A stretch of 64,000 bases of DNA from Varroa destructor (taxonomy: Eukaryota; Arthropoda; Arachnida; Mesostigmata; Varroidae): NCBI RefSeq assembly GCF_002443255.2, contig NW_019211455.1:20249126-20313125 (forward strand), given 5' to 3'. Position numbers and translations under genes: made by a program. The notes below the pieces were generated by a model that saw only the letters and a list, made by a program, of their open reading frames with translations, was not told the DNA's origin and searched no databases. Below are positions 45,200 through 59,127 of the stretch, in pieces. The stretch's first letter is position 1; every line of letters begins with the position of its first letter.

Positions 45200-47146
45200 A
45201 TATATATATATATATATATATATATACTCAAGCTAATTCACTGTGGAACAAAATCTGATCAAGTGGAAAAAAACAAAAACGCACTTTGTTTCCTACCAAT
45301 ACGAGGCCAGATCTGGCCGAAGAGGAAAATAAGTTTTGCAGCAATCAGGGTAGAAAAGACAGCCCGATGAAACTACGATGCGACTGTACGACTTGTCGTG
45401 CAAGAATCCGAAAGATGCAAATTTCCAGGAAAAATTCTGGAGATAATGTCTAGTAGGCTCGCTCTGTTTGTAGGACACTTTATCCTATTTCAAGGAGCCA
45501 TCGCTTCTTGGTGTCCTTATGATATAGACTTCGACAATTACTTAATCTTAATCTTTGAGCGGTTTCTGTACTAATGGCTTTACGGGCTAGCAAGTAACTT
45601 GCCGTCTAAACGGTTACACTGTGATGGAAGTTGATTGACCAGACGGTGTTGGTCATTTTCTATTTTCGCAGGCCCCTTTTGGACGCGCAATTTAGGGTCG
45701 CCAAATCCTAAGACAAGCCCTTGTCAGCGATTCACTGTACTAGAAATGCAATTGATTTTCCAGTGATTCCCACCTACGATTATCTAGTCAAAACGGCACA
45801 GATAAGCACCCTTTTTGACGATTCAAATATTTACTTTCTAATTAATCAGTATCACTTATGCAATTTCATTGTGCTATTTTGACGGCGTTAATTAAACTAT
45901 CAAAAAAAATGCTATAACTATCCTGTTTACTTGACGTCATATTTTTAGTAAGTTCCTACTTTTTAATCGATCTTTCATTCTTCTATCATTATTCAGACGC
46001 ACACAAAGGCTCATACTACATTGTGCTCCTCATGGATTTCCGAAAAAAAAATGGTGAAGTTCCCAAAAGTATCTTCTCGCATATTCTTGTAGTAATAATA
46101 ATATGTATGTATATATATCTCGCACATTCTCATAATTCATATAATATACATTTTTTTTTTCAAGTTATTTCATGGACCTCTCTACAGCATGTCGCTTTGG
46201 CATATGATTTATAGCCAAAAAACGCATTTTGATAAACATACTTTTTTCTTTTAAATAAGGATATTTGCGAGATTTTTTGGCCTTGATTTTCAATAGGAAT
46301 AGAAGTTATTACTCACCTATTCAATGTGGTATGCGTGAGAACTGAACGAGGGATGCATTTGGAGAAAATTATGGTAAAATAAAAGAATTATAATAATTAT
46401 GCTTAAATAAGATAATAGAAAACAATCACTTTTAGAGAAATATGAAAGCGTTTGTTCTTTAAAATATGAACATCTATTTAGTAGAATAGACCTCAGGTCA
46501 ACTTTCCATAGAGAACAAAATGATTTGGGTCAAAAACGAGGTACTAATTAATAAATATTTATTTGCATTACTCGGTACACTTTAAAACCGCTATTATACT
46601 TTCTCGCTCTTTTCTTTGGATTTCATATTTTTTTTCTATCCCTAAAAATAGATGTGAACGTTGAAATTCGTAATGTCCCCGTACCATGTACAACCATAGA
46701 TAGACACACGACTTTGCTACATTTTGTAAATATCAACCTTTGTTTGCAACTACTCCCCTTTCTTGTCTCAGGAAACTTTTATCATTACTTGGTGCTCGGA
46801 TCCAAACTACTTCTTTTTTTATACTTTTCCATTATGCGATTTCCTTTTACCTCATATATTTTTCCTTTTGTTACTTCCCCACCCTGCCCATTACTGTTTC
46901 TAACCAGTTGAATCATTTCCCCATTACCTCCCTCTGGCCCGCTGAAGACGTCAGCTCGTATAGTGTTCACTTAGGATAATGATTCTAGCCTTCAAACCGC
47001 TTTTCTGTACTAATAAATAAAAAAATTCAAGTAGCAAATAAAATTGTAATAGTAGATAATGTAAAGAACTCGGTCAGCCGGAATATATTAGGGCGGTTGT
47101 TTTGTGTTATTTACATCGCTCTATCTATATATATATATATATATAT
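45200..47146. repeat. TA microsatellites at 45200-45226 and 47126-47146
   Basis: Two alternating A/T runs. The interval 44.8-48.0 kb around them contains pyrimidine-rich low-complexity sequence near 46.6-46.95 kb and no convincing gene. Confidence 0.9.
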
Positions 47147-48007
47147 TTAATAATAGCGAGAGAGACCCGATGAACGGTAAATGAGAACCCGATTACGAAA
47201 ATTGTTGGCTTTGAGTTTTCTAATTCGCTTACGATTAATTAACTCGTTTCGCCCCTGAAAGGTACATGGGCGAAAATTTACAATACTATGTGTGTTTCTA
47301 TAAGTCCGACCACAGGGGTAGAGGGGCTGGTTATGAAACACTGGTTCGAAAAGTCACTCTTTACTTGCGTTCCACATTGTAGAGGTCATAATAGAAGCTC
47401 GAGCAAACCAGTCTCTGGGATTTCGTGAGTCCAGAGCGATAACAACACAGTCAACAAAGGGCACCCAATCGCCGGCAACGTAATTTGATCAGCTAAATAA
47501 TAGAATAGACTGAAGTCGTTTTATTCACCTGAGGAAAAGGCGCTTCAAGCTTTCAGAGTAGATAGAATGTTTCTAGCTTATTTTGAAACGCAAATTGAAA
47601 TGCCTTTAGTCTGAAGCCGAGTTCATAGAACTCGGCTTTCGGGAAGTTGCCATTTTCAGAAAAACTATTGCCGACTAGGATAGGTAAAATTTTTTTATAA
47701 ATACCCCCTGAGGAAAGATTTTAGAATCCTTAAACGCACAGTTAGTAAGAGCTCTATTTTGAAGAGTTGTAATCAGGGGTAGGATTTTGTTTTTAGCATC
47801 ATAATATTGTTTATCAGTAATAAACGATGTTACGTTTATATTTGGTAGCACCTTTTGTGTTAGTTAACATTGTTCCCTATCAACAAGCGATAAAGGTTTA
47901 TGTTTGAAGCTTGGCCGTATGTTTACCGAGGTATGTTTCGCAGGAATCATTGACAGCAGACGGAGATATCCTATACTGCTGCCATATTAAACACATCGAG
48001 AATAAAT

Positions 48008-48535
48008 TTTCAGTTCAAGTTTTTGAGGTTTACTATTAAAGATACACTTTGTGGACATCATATGAAGCACGCATGCACTTCGGCACGCATTGCGGCATTT
48101 GAACCAGTGGTCTGTTCAGCGAAGGATTTAGTCGTTTCATTCGTTGCGTTGATAAGAAATAATGTTTACGTAGAGTGTGATCGTCGTGAATCACTTTCTG
48201 TGCTTGAGGCCATGTGCCTCGCAATTATATTAAACTTATGATGGGGCAAGCGGCGTCGGAAGTTTGTGCCTTTGACCTAATGCAGATGACGATCATAAGT
48301 AAAATAGATTATTTTTTGGATGGTGCTATCGTATGAATTTTGATATTTTACTTACATGTCTATACTTCTATTGTACAATATTTTACTATTTTTCTCAATC
48401 TGTGAAGTGGTCGTTCGTCCAAGAGCTGTCGACGCTGAATTTAAGGCCAGACATCGTGGTCCAACGTTTGCGGGATCTATTCTCACAATGTGGGCCTTAT
48501 CCATTCGAAACATCTGCACAGTGTAAAACTGGCCG
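48008..48535 (+). CDS. Candidate two-exon segment with faint RNase T2-like layout
   Basis: One exon follows AAATTTTCAG near 48013 and contains DTLCGHHMKHACTSAR; another, ending near 48568, contains LSTLNLRPDIVVQRLRDLF and later CGPYPFETSAQC. The Pro-to-Cys spacing and a possible phase-1 start and phase-0 end resemble exon 4 of the RNase T2-like gene at 13421-13554. The upstream part of the family layout is missing and the acceptor is poor, so the relation may be coincidence. Confidence 0.22.
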
Positions 48536-48650
48536 CTACAGATCAATGAAAACTTTACCAGATATTGTTTCTGAATTGATGCAGATTTTTTGCTACATAA
48601 CTTCTAAATAGCTGTTGCCTGTTACGTGCTTGCATGCAAACTCGTAAGCC

Positions 48651-49223
48651 CTAGCAGCGAAAGGGAATGCTATGGTTGCTAGCGTACGAATAGCAAGTCG
48701 AGTCGTTCCTCATCGTGTGATGTCCAACGCCAAGATGGAACGTACTCCTAACGCGCCCTTCCGGAAGGTTTTCATCTAAAGCCCATTGTCCTGTGTTATT
48801 ATTTACGATTCGTTTTGGGGGGGGGGGGGGTCCTTCCACAAATAGGCATTTCAGCAAAAGATAAAGCGATTTCTTCCACGCACGTCGTTGCGTAAAAAAG
48901 CACATTGAGCTACTTAATCTTACCGTTCAAATTGCCTATCCTTTGCCAACGTGTACCGTTTCTAATCACGTAGACACCAACAGAACCCTCGGTGTACCAA
49001 GCGAATAAATGAACATATTGATTCTGGATGTGTTTTACCACGATGAGCTTTTTATGGACGACAGAATTTGATTTTATTTTAGCTCGGATATTTAAACTCA
49101 ACACAAAAGGCTCCCGTAAGCCTGGTAAGTGTGTACCACACAGAGCGAACGCTTTCAACTGGGTCATATCCATTGGCGCACCGCGTATAACGATTTGCCG
49201 GTTACGACCGAGTTCATTGGAGA
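48651..49223 (-). CDS. Candidate 3' end of a minus-strand gene (two exons)
   Basis: Exon 49223-48924 follows TTTTGATCCTAG in phase 1, is open for 300 bases, and ends at a strong donor AACG|GTAAGA (phase 1). It encodes GAPMDMTQLKAFALCGTHL and later AWYTEGSVGVYVIRNGTRW. Exon 48790-48651 follows AATAACACAG (phase 1) and encodes QWALDENLPEGRVRSTF to IPFRC and a stop. The join restores a glycine codon. Further upstream on the minus strand, near 49.7 kb, a short open segment with KAEPDSELIVQINSP may be an earlier exon. No family is recognised with confidence. Confidence 0.4.
48817..48830. repeat. G14 homopolymer
   Basis: A run of 14 G on the plus strand lies in the intron proposed between the two minus-strand exons at 48.65-49.22 kb, where it reads as a C-rich pyrimidine tract about 25 bases before the acceptor. 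Confidence 0.97.
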
Positions 49224-50790
49224 CTAGGATCAAAATGTTCTATTGGCCGTTCTCTTTTTTATTCCACAATAGACTACGACAAAGCTTTATGTACGCTCGT
49301 ACTTTAAATATTAACAGGTCAAGGTATTATAATGCAACATTTTTAAGTCTCGGAACGTCCCGGGCTATGGAAACGACGGATACAGTGGCCAATGGAAACT
49401 GTGTGAGTTTATATATGCTATACGCAAGGCGATGTGTGTTAATGCACGCCGTAAAGATATGACGTATTGAATCTCTCCCTGGAACAGTTAGGCGATTCCC
49501 AAAACCAAACGCATCAGTGCTGGGTTAACATCGGCAAGAAATGAATCCATATTCACAATCAATGCCAGCTATTTCTTTAGGACGATAAACACGTCCCAAC
49601 GAAAGTTAAGCAAGTGCAACTTCTCTGCTGGGTCACGGGTTGGCTTCCCACATTTCACGACGGCGAGATATTGGGGAGTTGATTTGGACAATTAGCTCGC
49701 TGTCTGGTTCAGCTTTAGCCAGAACAAACAAACTCCATGATCTTTGACATTGCCCCCAAAGCGATATTAATTAATTTCACCAGATGCAAATAGGTCCTTT
49801 GTAATGGACTAACCAGCAACGCCCACAATTCTCCGAGTTTAAAATAACAATGGCCTTGTATGCACAAATAGTTTTGCCTTCAGCACGTTCAATTTCGATG
49901 TCGCAAGTGTTTCTACAGCATTGATGTTTCAATAGCAGTACTAAAGTAAGTATGTCTGAACTTCCTTATTCGTTGCATGTTGAGCACATCGATGGACTGC
50001 TGTCTTTTACTGAAACAAATCCATTCCCGTGGCTATTAGACATCCTTTACTTTCACAGAAGCTTTCGTACCATTGCGAAGTTCCTAAGAAATGTAATCGC
50101 ATTCGTTTGTATCAGTTACAGATAGACTATTAACACTTTAAATTGAAAACATGTAAGTTAACAACAAAAAATATAGTTGTAACTTGACCGCTAGGTTGCA
50201 TTGCAAATGTATTCCTTAAGAAAATCAGCGGGAGGTCTACCACCAGACGAAAGCATTCTACGCAGTATACTAGCAGATTGCTCTTGTGAGCTAAATTGAC
50301 GAGTATACTTTTGCTAATTACCTATATTACCTCAGAGGGTAAATTTAAATCCACAATGTTCTATGTTAGACGAATTAAGGAGTTACGATTTTATTAACGT
50401 CTTCCCGGAAAATACAACCATGTTTTTATCCTGCGTACTTTGCATTATAAACAAAACGCAATATAAATACCAGGTTGGGCAATGATGTATAAATATCATT
50501 ACACAATAAAGTACGTTGCTTTTTTATGTTTTGTACGAGGCTAAAGAAAACAATGACTACTGGATACGTAGATACATAATTTAGAGTTATCATTGGATTA
50601 TATGGAGCTTCAGACACAGATAGCAAGGTATTCTGGGTCCCCGAAGTGTAGTTCATGTTTCGCTACTGTAAAAGTCAGGAGATCGGCGTAAGGCAGTTGC
50701 GGAAGGACTCGTTTCCGTTGTCAACTCTTACCATGTGGATGAGCCATGTTGATTCAAAATGACTAAATCTCAACTGATTTCAGTATACAG

Positions 50791-50848
50791 CTGAAGTATA
50801 TATCCGCGGCCGGAGGATATGAAGTAACGGTGGACGATGTGATTGCTA
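50791..50848 (+). CDS. Candidate short internal exon
   Basis: Between TTCAGTATACAG and the donor GCTA|GTGAGC, 19 codons are open and read KYISAAGGYEVTVDDVIA (phase 0 in, 1 out). Both splice sites are good and the peptide looks coding, but no partner exon was found. Confidence 0.3.
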
Positions 50849-50944
50849 GTGAGCGATGGGAACTAACACGTATTCATTTTTATGGCATTTCGGAGCGCAT
50901 CATTTGTTCCTAGAAGCAAATTGTTCACGAAGGTTGCACACAAC

Positions 50945-50967
50945 TTTTTTTTTTTTTTTTTTTTTTT
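50945..50967. repeat. T23 homopolymer
   Basis: A run of 23 T shortly after the candidate exon 50791-50848. On the minus strand it is an A run, as left by poly(A) retroposition, but no flanking element is recognisable. Confidence 0.95.
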
Positions 50968-53900
50968 ATAATGCTATTGTTGAGTTAATTACCAGTTGTG
51001 TGCTTCTTAACAAAACTGTATCTTATTTAACACGAATTAGTTGAACGAGGCAGTTTTTCAAGCAGTGATACGTTAATCAACTTGAAATGCATCACAAACT
51101 TTAAGGTAACATTTGGAGGGCCTCTCTGCAAAAGGGCCTAACTTCACTTTCGATAAAATCGACTTTTCATGCAAAGAGTCAATTCTAGCAAATCTGGAGT
51201 GCGTCTTTGAGCCTTTGGCATACCTTGCTCTCGAAGTTCCTGCGACGGCAGGATGTTATTAAAGATAGAGTTAAACCTACTTGCACGTATAGCCCTAAAC
51301 TTGTTATGTTTGCTGTCTTTTCAAAGGTTTATTAATTTTTTGAGACACGTTATCAGATTATTGAGAGCACCAACAGGATTAAGATATATATATATTCTCT
51401 GAAATTGAAACGATGTAAATTATTTGGGCCGAAGGACATATCCTTGCTTAGATTTATTTTCGTATTACCCAGTTTTTGGCAACTTTCTAGATACACTTTA
51501 TTTGATCCTCGAAAATTTCAAGAAAACTTAAAAGATATGCGTAACTTAAAATCGACAAGAAATGCAATTATGCTCTTTACAGGCTAACCTTTTATGCAAA
51601 GCACTACTGCTGATCATTTACACCTGAGCAATTACATTAAGCAAGGATTTACTGAACTGAGAACAGTACGAGGGTCAGCTTGACAAAGACTGAACATAAG
51701 AGATGGCAATGGTAGAAAATATGGAGCAATATAAATATGGGTAATTCAGTTTTTTGTAAAGGAGTTTTTGCACAGTTGTCTGTTATTTAACTTTCCACAT
51801 TCTTATCGATCCTGTTGTTTCTCTGTGTTCATTGTTGATAAAAAAACAACGTCAGCTGTACCAATAGACGACGAAGCCGTCATGAAGATCACATTCTTTT
51901 TTCCAATGTTTGATTTACTCAATTGCGCTTATTCAGACACAACGTAACCCTTATCGGATTGAGGACACGTAAGCGTAAATAATGTTTTACATCAATCTAA
52001 TAAATCACCTTTATGGAATATATGATTTTAGCCCTGATAGTTATTGGTTCAAAATAGAGGTTTGTCAATGCAATCTTCGCCGTAGGCTTCGAATGATTTG
52101 CCAAAATGAGCCGAACACCTCATGTTCGGTATCTAACTCTTCTGCGAGCTTCCTGGAAGTAGTTCGAAGATAGTTCAGCTTGAACTATTTTGCTTTTACC
52201 ACGCCGTCATTCATTCCCTTGTGATAGGTGGTCCAGAACGAGAGTGGTCCTTAGAACCCCCTCGTCCGTCGCCAAATAATGGCTATTTCAACATTGATTC
52301 ATAGCCTAGTACCCAAGTGCATTTTGAAGCAGTGGCATGGCTTATGGCCGCACCTGTTTTCGCTCTTAATACGAAACAGGACGCACGTTTTGTAATATCC
52401 AATTTTTGATTTTCTAAAAAAATGAAACGTGCTAGATATATTGCTCACTTTGAAGCGCCTGAAGAATACAGCGTTGGGTCAAATTTCGTCTGTAGAGAAC
52501 AGGCAGGTAGACGTAGGTACGTGTGAGTCCGCAATCTCGATCGCGAGTCAGCCTCTAACTAGCATAACTCGACCGTTTTAGCGGTATTCTTCAAGCTATC
52601 GGTATAGCTAAACATATATAGAAAATAAAAATGAGAAATAGCTAAATGGTTATCGCTCTAGATATACCCTAGATTGTCAGTGTATATAGAAATCCTACAT
52701 ATTGAATGTGTTTTGATCAGATAACCATATGGAGGCAGAAACAGTCCCATGCGTTGACCGAAGGAAACACTGCTAAACATTAAAAGCTCGTCTAATTTTA
52801 TAAACTAGATTCAATGTGTGTTATACCACGTACCCTATTGGCCGAGCCCGTCTAATACAGTACAGACGTACTTTATATACCTTGGGAGACCACATTCTCG
52901 TAAGCACTCGAAGTATATGGAAATGACAAAAAATCAAATTATATTGTTTCCATATATTTAATATCAATGTTGAAATGAAAAAAACAATTATTGCGAAGTT
53001 AAACTAGCTTGCTTTTTGAAGCCAATTTGAATTAACATAAGTTATTAACATTAGTAAAGTTATCCAGCTTCCCTTTTAGGTGATTATGGTTCCCTTATAG
53101 GTATTATGAAGGCTGAAGTGTAATTTGAAAGGCCTGCATCATTCTTATATTCAGACTTGAACGACCTTCATGAAGTTTTGCTCTCTTGTTAGACAAAATA
53201 GTCGGATAGCTATGTCAACGTTACTGCCTAGAATTCAGTTAAAACTTTTGAAAGTTATCGGCGAATCAAAATTAAATAGAACGGTTTTAGGTAGTGATTT
53301 CCGGTCAAACTATAAAATGATCAAGAACATAATTTACGATGGCTCGTTCTTATAAGTTAATCGCAATGATTATTTCGAACGATTGTCGATCACTCGATAA
53401 GAGACAGGCAAAAAGGAAGAGCTACTTGCGATGGCCACTGTCGCTACACTGTAGGTATCTCTTGTAAGACGGCGTGGCGGCTGGCGTCACCGTCGGTATT
53501 AACCGCAACAACAACAAATCCCGAGGGGTAGTTGATTGCTTTACCTATTCTACGATGGAGAAGTTAACTTGATAATTTAACCCTATAGGGAGGTTATATT
53601 TGCTTTTATGTGATTACAGCAATCGGAAGTCACTTCCCCCCGTGTTCGCAATGCAGGACAGAAATTCAAGCCAGGGCAACTGACCAGAAGTGAAGCTCAT
53701 ATTTTCAAAATGTTCTAATTAGAAAACTCAGATAAAATGAGCTAGTTTTCGTTACTTACGTAAACGTAAATCTCTTCGACAGCCCGGCAGAATAATCGAG
53801 GGGCAAAACTGTCGATATCCCTAGCAAATAGGGTTGGTTATGTAAGCATATCATTTGGTTCGACAGATCGATTCTCAGTTCTGCTCCGCTATCGACTGAC

Positions 53901-56900
53901 TGTGACCTTTCGTATTATGTAATATAGAATCGCTGCGGTTAGAAACAAAAATGGTCACCGAGGGTCTGGAAAAATGGACGTTGTTAAAATTCTCCCAAAG
54001 GAAATATATCGGAACTATCTCATTCATGTTTTGTAATTTTCGACCCGTTGGCTTTAACTTTGTTCCCCTAAATACTTCTTATCATACCGCATTATTGAGA
54101 ATTGATCCTATTAGAAATCAGCAAACACCAAGATAATTAGCTGCGGTACACAATACGTAGATTCGTACGCAAGATAAAACTGCTAAAAGTACATCTTGAT
54201 AATACGTGCACGTTTGCGTGAAAGTTACAATAGTACGTGTACGGTATGTGAATATATCACCGTTGCCTGAACTAAACTCTATAAGGACAAGCTTGTTCTT
54301 TAAAAAAAAAAAAGAACTGTATTGAGAATGGAAAAAGAACTTTGAAATAAGTTTTTTATCGTTTCTTGCAAAATTTTCTCCTAGTTTAATGGGCGTCGTA
54401 CGACGCGGGCTAATGACTTAATACAAGGTTCACTTTTTGGCCAGAAGAAAATAGAGGAGGAAATACCAATAGCAAGCACTATGGCGCACGATTGTATTTA
54501 TTTTCGTTCACGTTATTCGCTATCTGTGGGTGCCGTTAAGTACTCACCTGCTCGTTACGTATTTACGGCGTAAACATCCCGGATAAAGCAGAGAGAAAAT
54601 ATCCGGCTGGGATGCGCTTAATCTAAAATTGAAGAATCGCTTTTATCGTATGTCGGACTACCAAATCGCGCATGTACCGATTTAATCAACGATTTAGTTC
54701 CTATGAGTCAGACAGTTTCAACAATTATCCAGTTGACATTACTTGCATAGATTTTTTTTACTATCGTTTGGTAACGGACAACGTCTGTCTCCCTATTTTG
54801 TTTCTAGAAAACTATGAAACCTCAGACAAAAATACGGATATATTAGCTGTTTGAGAGGACAATTTGGGTGGTTCCGGCCATATTTTTTATCATGACGACA
54901 TGTTAAGAAGTGCTGCCATTCGGAGAAGGGGTTGGGCCGAAAGCCCGGAAAATTTTCCGCACTAGCCACCAATCTTATGCTAGCCTGATGTTATCAAAAA
55001 CACGGAACCTAGTTTTTTGCGAGACTCTGCCGTGACGTTGAGCAATTTACTGAAAAAAAGGGAGTTAAACCTGTTGACCCGTATGTATATACTCGCCAAG
55101 AAAAGAATATAAAATAGCTTCCTTATCATAACGTTAGTTGACATGATTTGTGCTTATGGAAGATCTACAGGCTGTTTGGGTCGCCATGAGCATATGGAAG
55201 AAAACGCACGGCTTCCCATCAGGCCACATCATTTAGAATGCCCTAGGTGGCGTGTTTCGAGAAAAAACATGTTAGATGAACTTAAATGATCTAAAATGTC
55301 ACTATCCTGGATTAATCTGCTCATCGCAGAAGGCCGTTTCTAGCAATTTTTACCAATTGGTAGAAAAGTATTATATATATATATATATAAGTAAACAAAA
55401 GTAGATACTGAAAACTTCATCTGTTTGATCTCTATCGCACGTTACTGGTATTTCAGGAATCGGATTGTCAGAAACCCGAAGAGTAATTGAGTACGGCCAT
55501 AGTCAAGGTGCACAGTGAATATGCTTTTATGAAATGATGGTTCAAACGAGCAAATCGTTGCAACTTCAAAAAATGACCACGTTTGGAAAACTTTTTTTTG
55601 AAAACGTTTGAAGTTAGTTGATTGCCTGATTTCATGATGCGCCTTATACAAAAAAGATCATATTTTCTGCTGGCAAATCTGCGTTCAGCTTTCCTTTAAA
55701 AAGGGTTTGATTGAAATAGATAGCTAGAAAAATAGACTGTATTCTATTGTAGACATATTGTCATTGTCAGAGCGTTCCAGCAAATACTTAGGAATAGCTG
55801 ACCCTTGTCCTGATACAACCCTAAAGGCGCTAAGAGAAAATTAAACTCGAACCTAAAGGATGCGAAGATACGTACCTAAATTACAAATATCTATTAAATA
55901 ATATTAATAGAATAATCAGGGACTACGACAAACAAGTCCAGTGAGGAGTCTTTCTATTGCCAAAAAAAATGAATGTCAGAACTGCACATTAGGCCCCCAA
56001 GCAATACAAACGCAAACAGTGTCGATTTTTTGTCGAAAAACTCTTTTATATTTCTTCGTATAGCAGCAACAAATTGAATATATATGTTATTTCCTTCAAT
56101 AATACAAGCCCATGAGCCTCTTCATAAATTCATGCCTAAGTGAAATTTGTTTGATTGAAAAGTTCTCTGCCATGTCAAAGGCCCCCTCAAAAGTATATTA
56201 CAACTAATAGTAAACAGTAAAAGAAATGACAACTATGCTATCTAGCTGTTCTGAGGTAATCCGTCAAACGATTTACCATATATTGGAAGTAAACGTTAAC
56301 GCACTTTCTAGTTTCTATGTTAAAGCGAATAGATTAGATGAAATAGAGAAGATTTTCTATGAAACGTTTTGCCTGGCGAGTTTGTACGTCGATAAGTTCT
56401 CTAGAAGTTAGCCTAGTTTTAAGCCTAGAGAAGCTGGCAGACTATGCACGATGCGTCTCCGTTAGGATCTGTAGTCGAAATAGAAATGCTAGTTAAAAAG
56501 CAATGTATATCCTTCAATGAACGGCAATTGTTACATTTGAATACAAGTAGATAGGCGCAAGTCGATGTCTCGTTGCGGCGCTGATTTTTCTATTTAAGAC
56601 ATTGTAAGCTGGCTTCGTAAATTGAATTAGATCTTTTTTGTTGATATTATACATTTTGCCAGAAGCGGGCAGCTAAACCATCATTTAGAAAATAGTGGAC
56701 CATTGATTATATTAGTCAGCGTTTCTACGACGCTTAAAGATGAACACGTCTGCAGCGCTGCATCGATCAATATCCTTACATGATATCGCAACTTAGAAAA
56801 ATGGAACTTGGGCGACGGCTGAAGACGGTCATTGGATCAAAGAACTTATCGATGGTCCTACATGACCAAGCATACCGCATGATGGGATGGGATAAAATAG

Positions 56901-57797
56901 ATTTGGGCTTTCTCTTCAATTACGATGACATCTCAAAAATTCAATAAATCAATTAAAAATGTTAATAAATATATATAAATAAAAAGGTTAAAATAATTTA
57001 AAAAAGCTATCTGAATGACAAAGCCGATTAAATTCATATTCAATAACTACTACAGTAAAGTAAACGAGTCAGATATTAGAAAAATAAAATTGAACTATAC
57101 TGTTCTTATCTAAAGTTTGTAGAGTAGTTTTATCAAATATATAACGTAAAAATGTGTACATTTTTATGTACTACATCAAATTTGCCTATTTTTTAAATTA
57201 CCTTGTTACTTCAAATTAGCTCTTTTTTTATTGGTGATACAGAACATTCATATGAAAAGGAAAAGATAAAAGTTTAGTGAATACCTTTATAATCGTTCAG
57301 CTAAAACGGTATACACAACGCTCTAGATGTTGCTTTTAAGTGCTACACATGTGTATCGTCTTTTTTTCGTCTCTACATAGCGCACAAACTAGGCACACAT
57401 TTACATATAAATGTTCCGATTTGCTGCGCAAAGCGCGTTCCCCTTCCTGTTTTGTGTACGTTTTGATAATCGTTAAAAATGCCCCATTTGCTATTATCTT
57501 GTAGTTAATTAAAATCTACAAAAGTACCCATATTAGCCTCGGTCCGGCGGCGGGCCCAAACTTCAAGAGGAACGCACTGTACATACCGACTGCATAGTTC
57601 CAAACAACTAAGATAAGGGTGAAGGACGTCTTAACTGCATTAGATTATTAGGAGCAATGGACACCTTTTATAGTAACGACATTTTCGAAGTAAACGTCCA
57701 ATGTCGAGCATTTAACTGCTCCGTCTCGTCTTACTAGTTCCACTTCAACGGAACAAAAGAAACGGAAACGTTCTCAATCTTTGCATGACAAATCCTA
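50968..57797. other. No convincing gene; includes TA microsatellite at 55372-55389
   Basis: This is the longest stretch without a candidate exon that I would defend. Open frames of about 60 codons at 51405, 53170, 53951 and 56226 have no good paired splice sites. Confidence 0.35.
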
Positions 57798-57887
57798 TTG
57801 CTAAACAGCAATTTACCATTTAAGTTATACACTCCTAGGAGGTTTCACGTACTTCTCCAAAAGTTGCCCCAGGTCGTGTTACTTAAC

Positions 57888-57975
57888 ATGCCAATTAGTT
57901 CATGGGCATTGCTCGCTATTTCTAAACTTTTTGACCATGGCGAAGATAGCACTGGCGACGGTCAAGACCGCACAC
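57888..57975 (+). CDS. Candidate exon ending at a good donor
   Basis: The frame is open from about 57800 and includes ATG at 57888, SSWALLAISKLFDHGEDS and a donor CACAC|GTAAGA in phase 1. It could be a first coding exon or extend upstream after CTCCTAG near 57837. No partner exon was found with confidence; an open stretch at 58409-58492 is possible. Confidence 0.28.
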
Positions 57976-58635
57976 GTAAGAGTTCCACTTAATAGCGGCA
58001 GCGTGAAAATTAGGTCGAACCGGGACTCCGTGTCACACTTCGCGAACAGATCAATATACGGAATCGTCATTTTTATCTAGCGTTATCTAGCGCCGGTGTC
58101 ATAGATCGATCCGTAGTCTGGTCCTGGACGTCTCGTTGTATATGACCGTCTCATAAGGGAAAGGTCTGCCAGACTATGAGTGAGGCAGCACTTCAGCTGT
58201 GTTAGTTAAGCTCTTGATATTATCAAGGTGACCACTGTAACAGCCGCACTATTGGTTATAGTGTTTATCACACGCCTGCATGGCCCTTATGCTATGGATA
58301 TGAAATATTGCCTGCTGTTGAAACAAACGAATAAAATCTAAATCTGCGAACATGGTCTAAGCCCGCCCGGCCTTCAGTCCGTTACGTTATAGCTAAACGG
58401 CGAGGTAGGCCCCTGATACAGAAGATGTCACTGTTACTTAATAGTACGAGTAATATATTCAATATTAAAAGAAACGAGCTGGGTGAATTGGTACATTTTA
58501 CCAGCTGGTGCCGCATTATGTATTTATATGTTTGAGAGATACACTGCGGCTTGACAACATGAAGCATTTTTGGCAAAAATTCAGAGTTGATGTTTTTTTG
58601 TTTCCGCTTTCCTCGTAACTGCGTGTGTTTGTCTG

Positions 58636-58665
58636 CAATTCAGTTTGCAGATGCAAACTGAATTG
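58636..58665. repeat. Perfect 13-bp hairpin with AGAT loop
   Basis: CAATTCAGTTTGC at 58636-58648 is exactly complementary to 58653-58665, with a four-base loop. Confidence 0.95.
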
Positions 58666-59094
58666 TACACGTTTTATAGACAAATTATGGACCAGCTTCC
58701 GGAATAGCGTTACACTAGCGCTAGGGACATGTGCTGACCTGGCTTTGTTTCCTGTGGGTCGAAACTAGTCGTCTGAGATAAAATGCCCAATGGCTTAACC
58801 AATGCACGTGAAACACGGAAAACCGCCGGCAGAGTCACAATGAAGTTCTTCTAACATGCATTCGTTTAAGAAAGCGTTGATAATCTTTTTTAAAAAAATC
58901 GACAAATTGATTATCGTTAGATATTTAATAATGCTTCCTTGTATTTTGAATGTATATGTAATACGTGTTGACGTAATGAAAATTTATCTTGATATATATA
59001 TATATGTTCTGTTCAATCAGGCTGTGAAAATCCCGCGATAGTCCTCGTTGACAGTAGCCTATCACATAAGTTTTCTCAAACAATAGCTAACATT

Positions 59095-59119
<25 letters not shown>
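59095..59119. repeat. TA microsatellite
   Basis: An alternating run of about 25 bases followed by TGTATGTATATG. No gene is seen in 58.7-62.4 kb. Confidence 0.95.

Positions 59120-59127
<8 letters not shown>

Noticed and set aside
46654..46979. Two overlapping hydrophobic plus-strand frames
   Set aside because: The sequence is pyrimidine-rich low complexity, which gives Phe/Leu/Ser-rich frames without coding.
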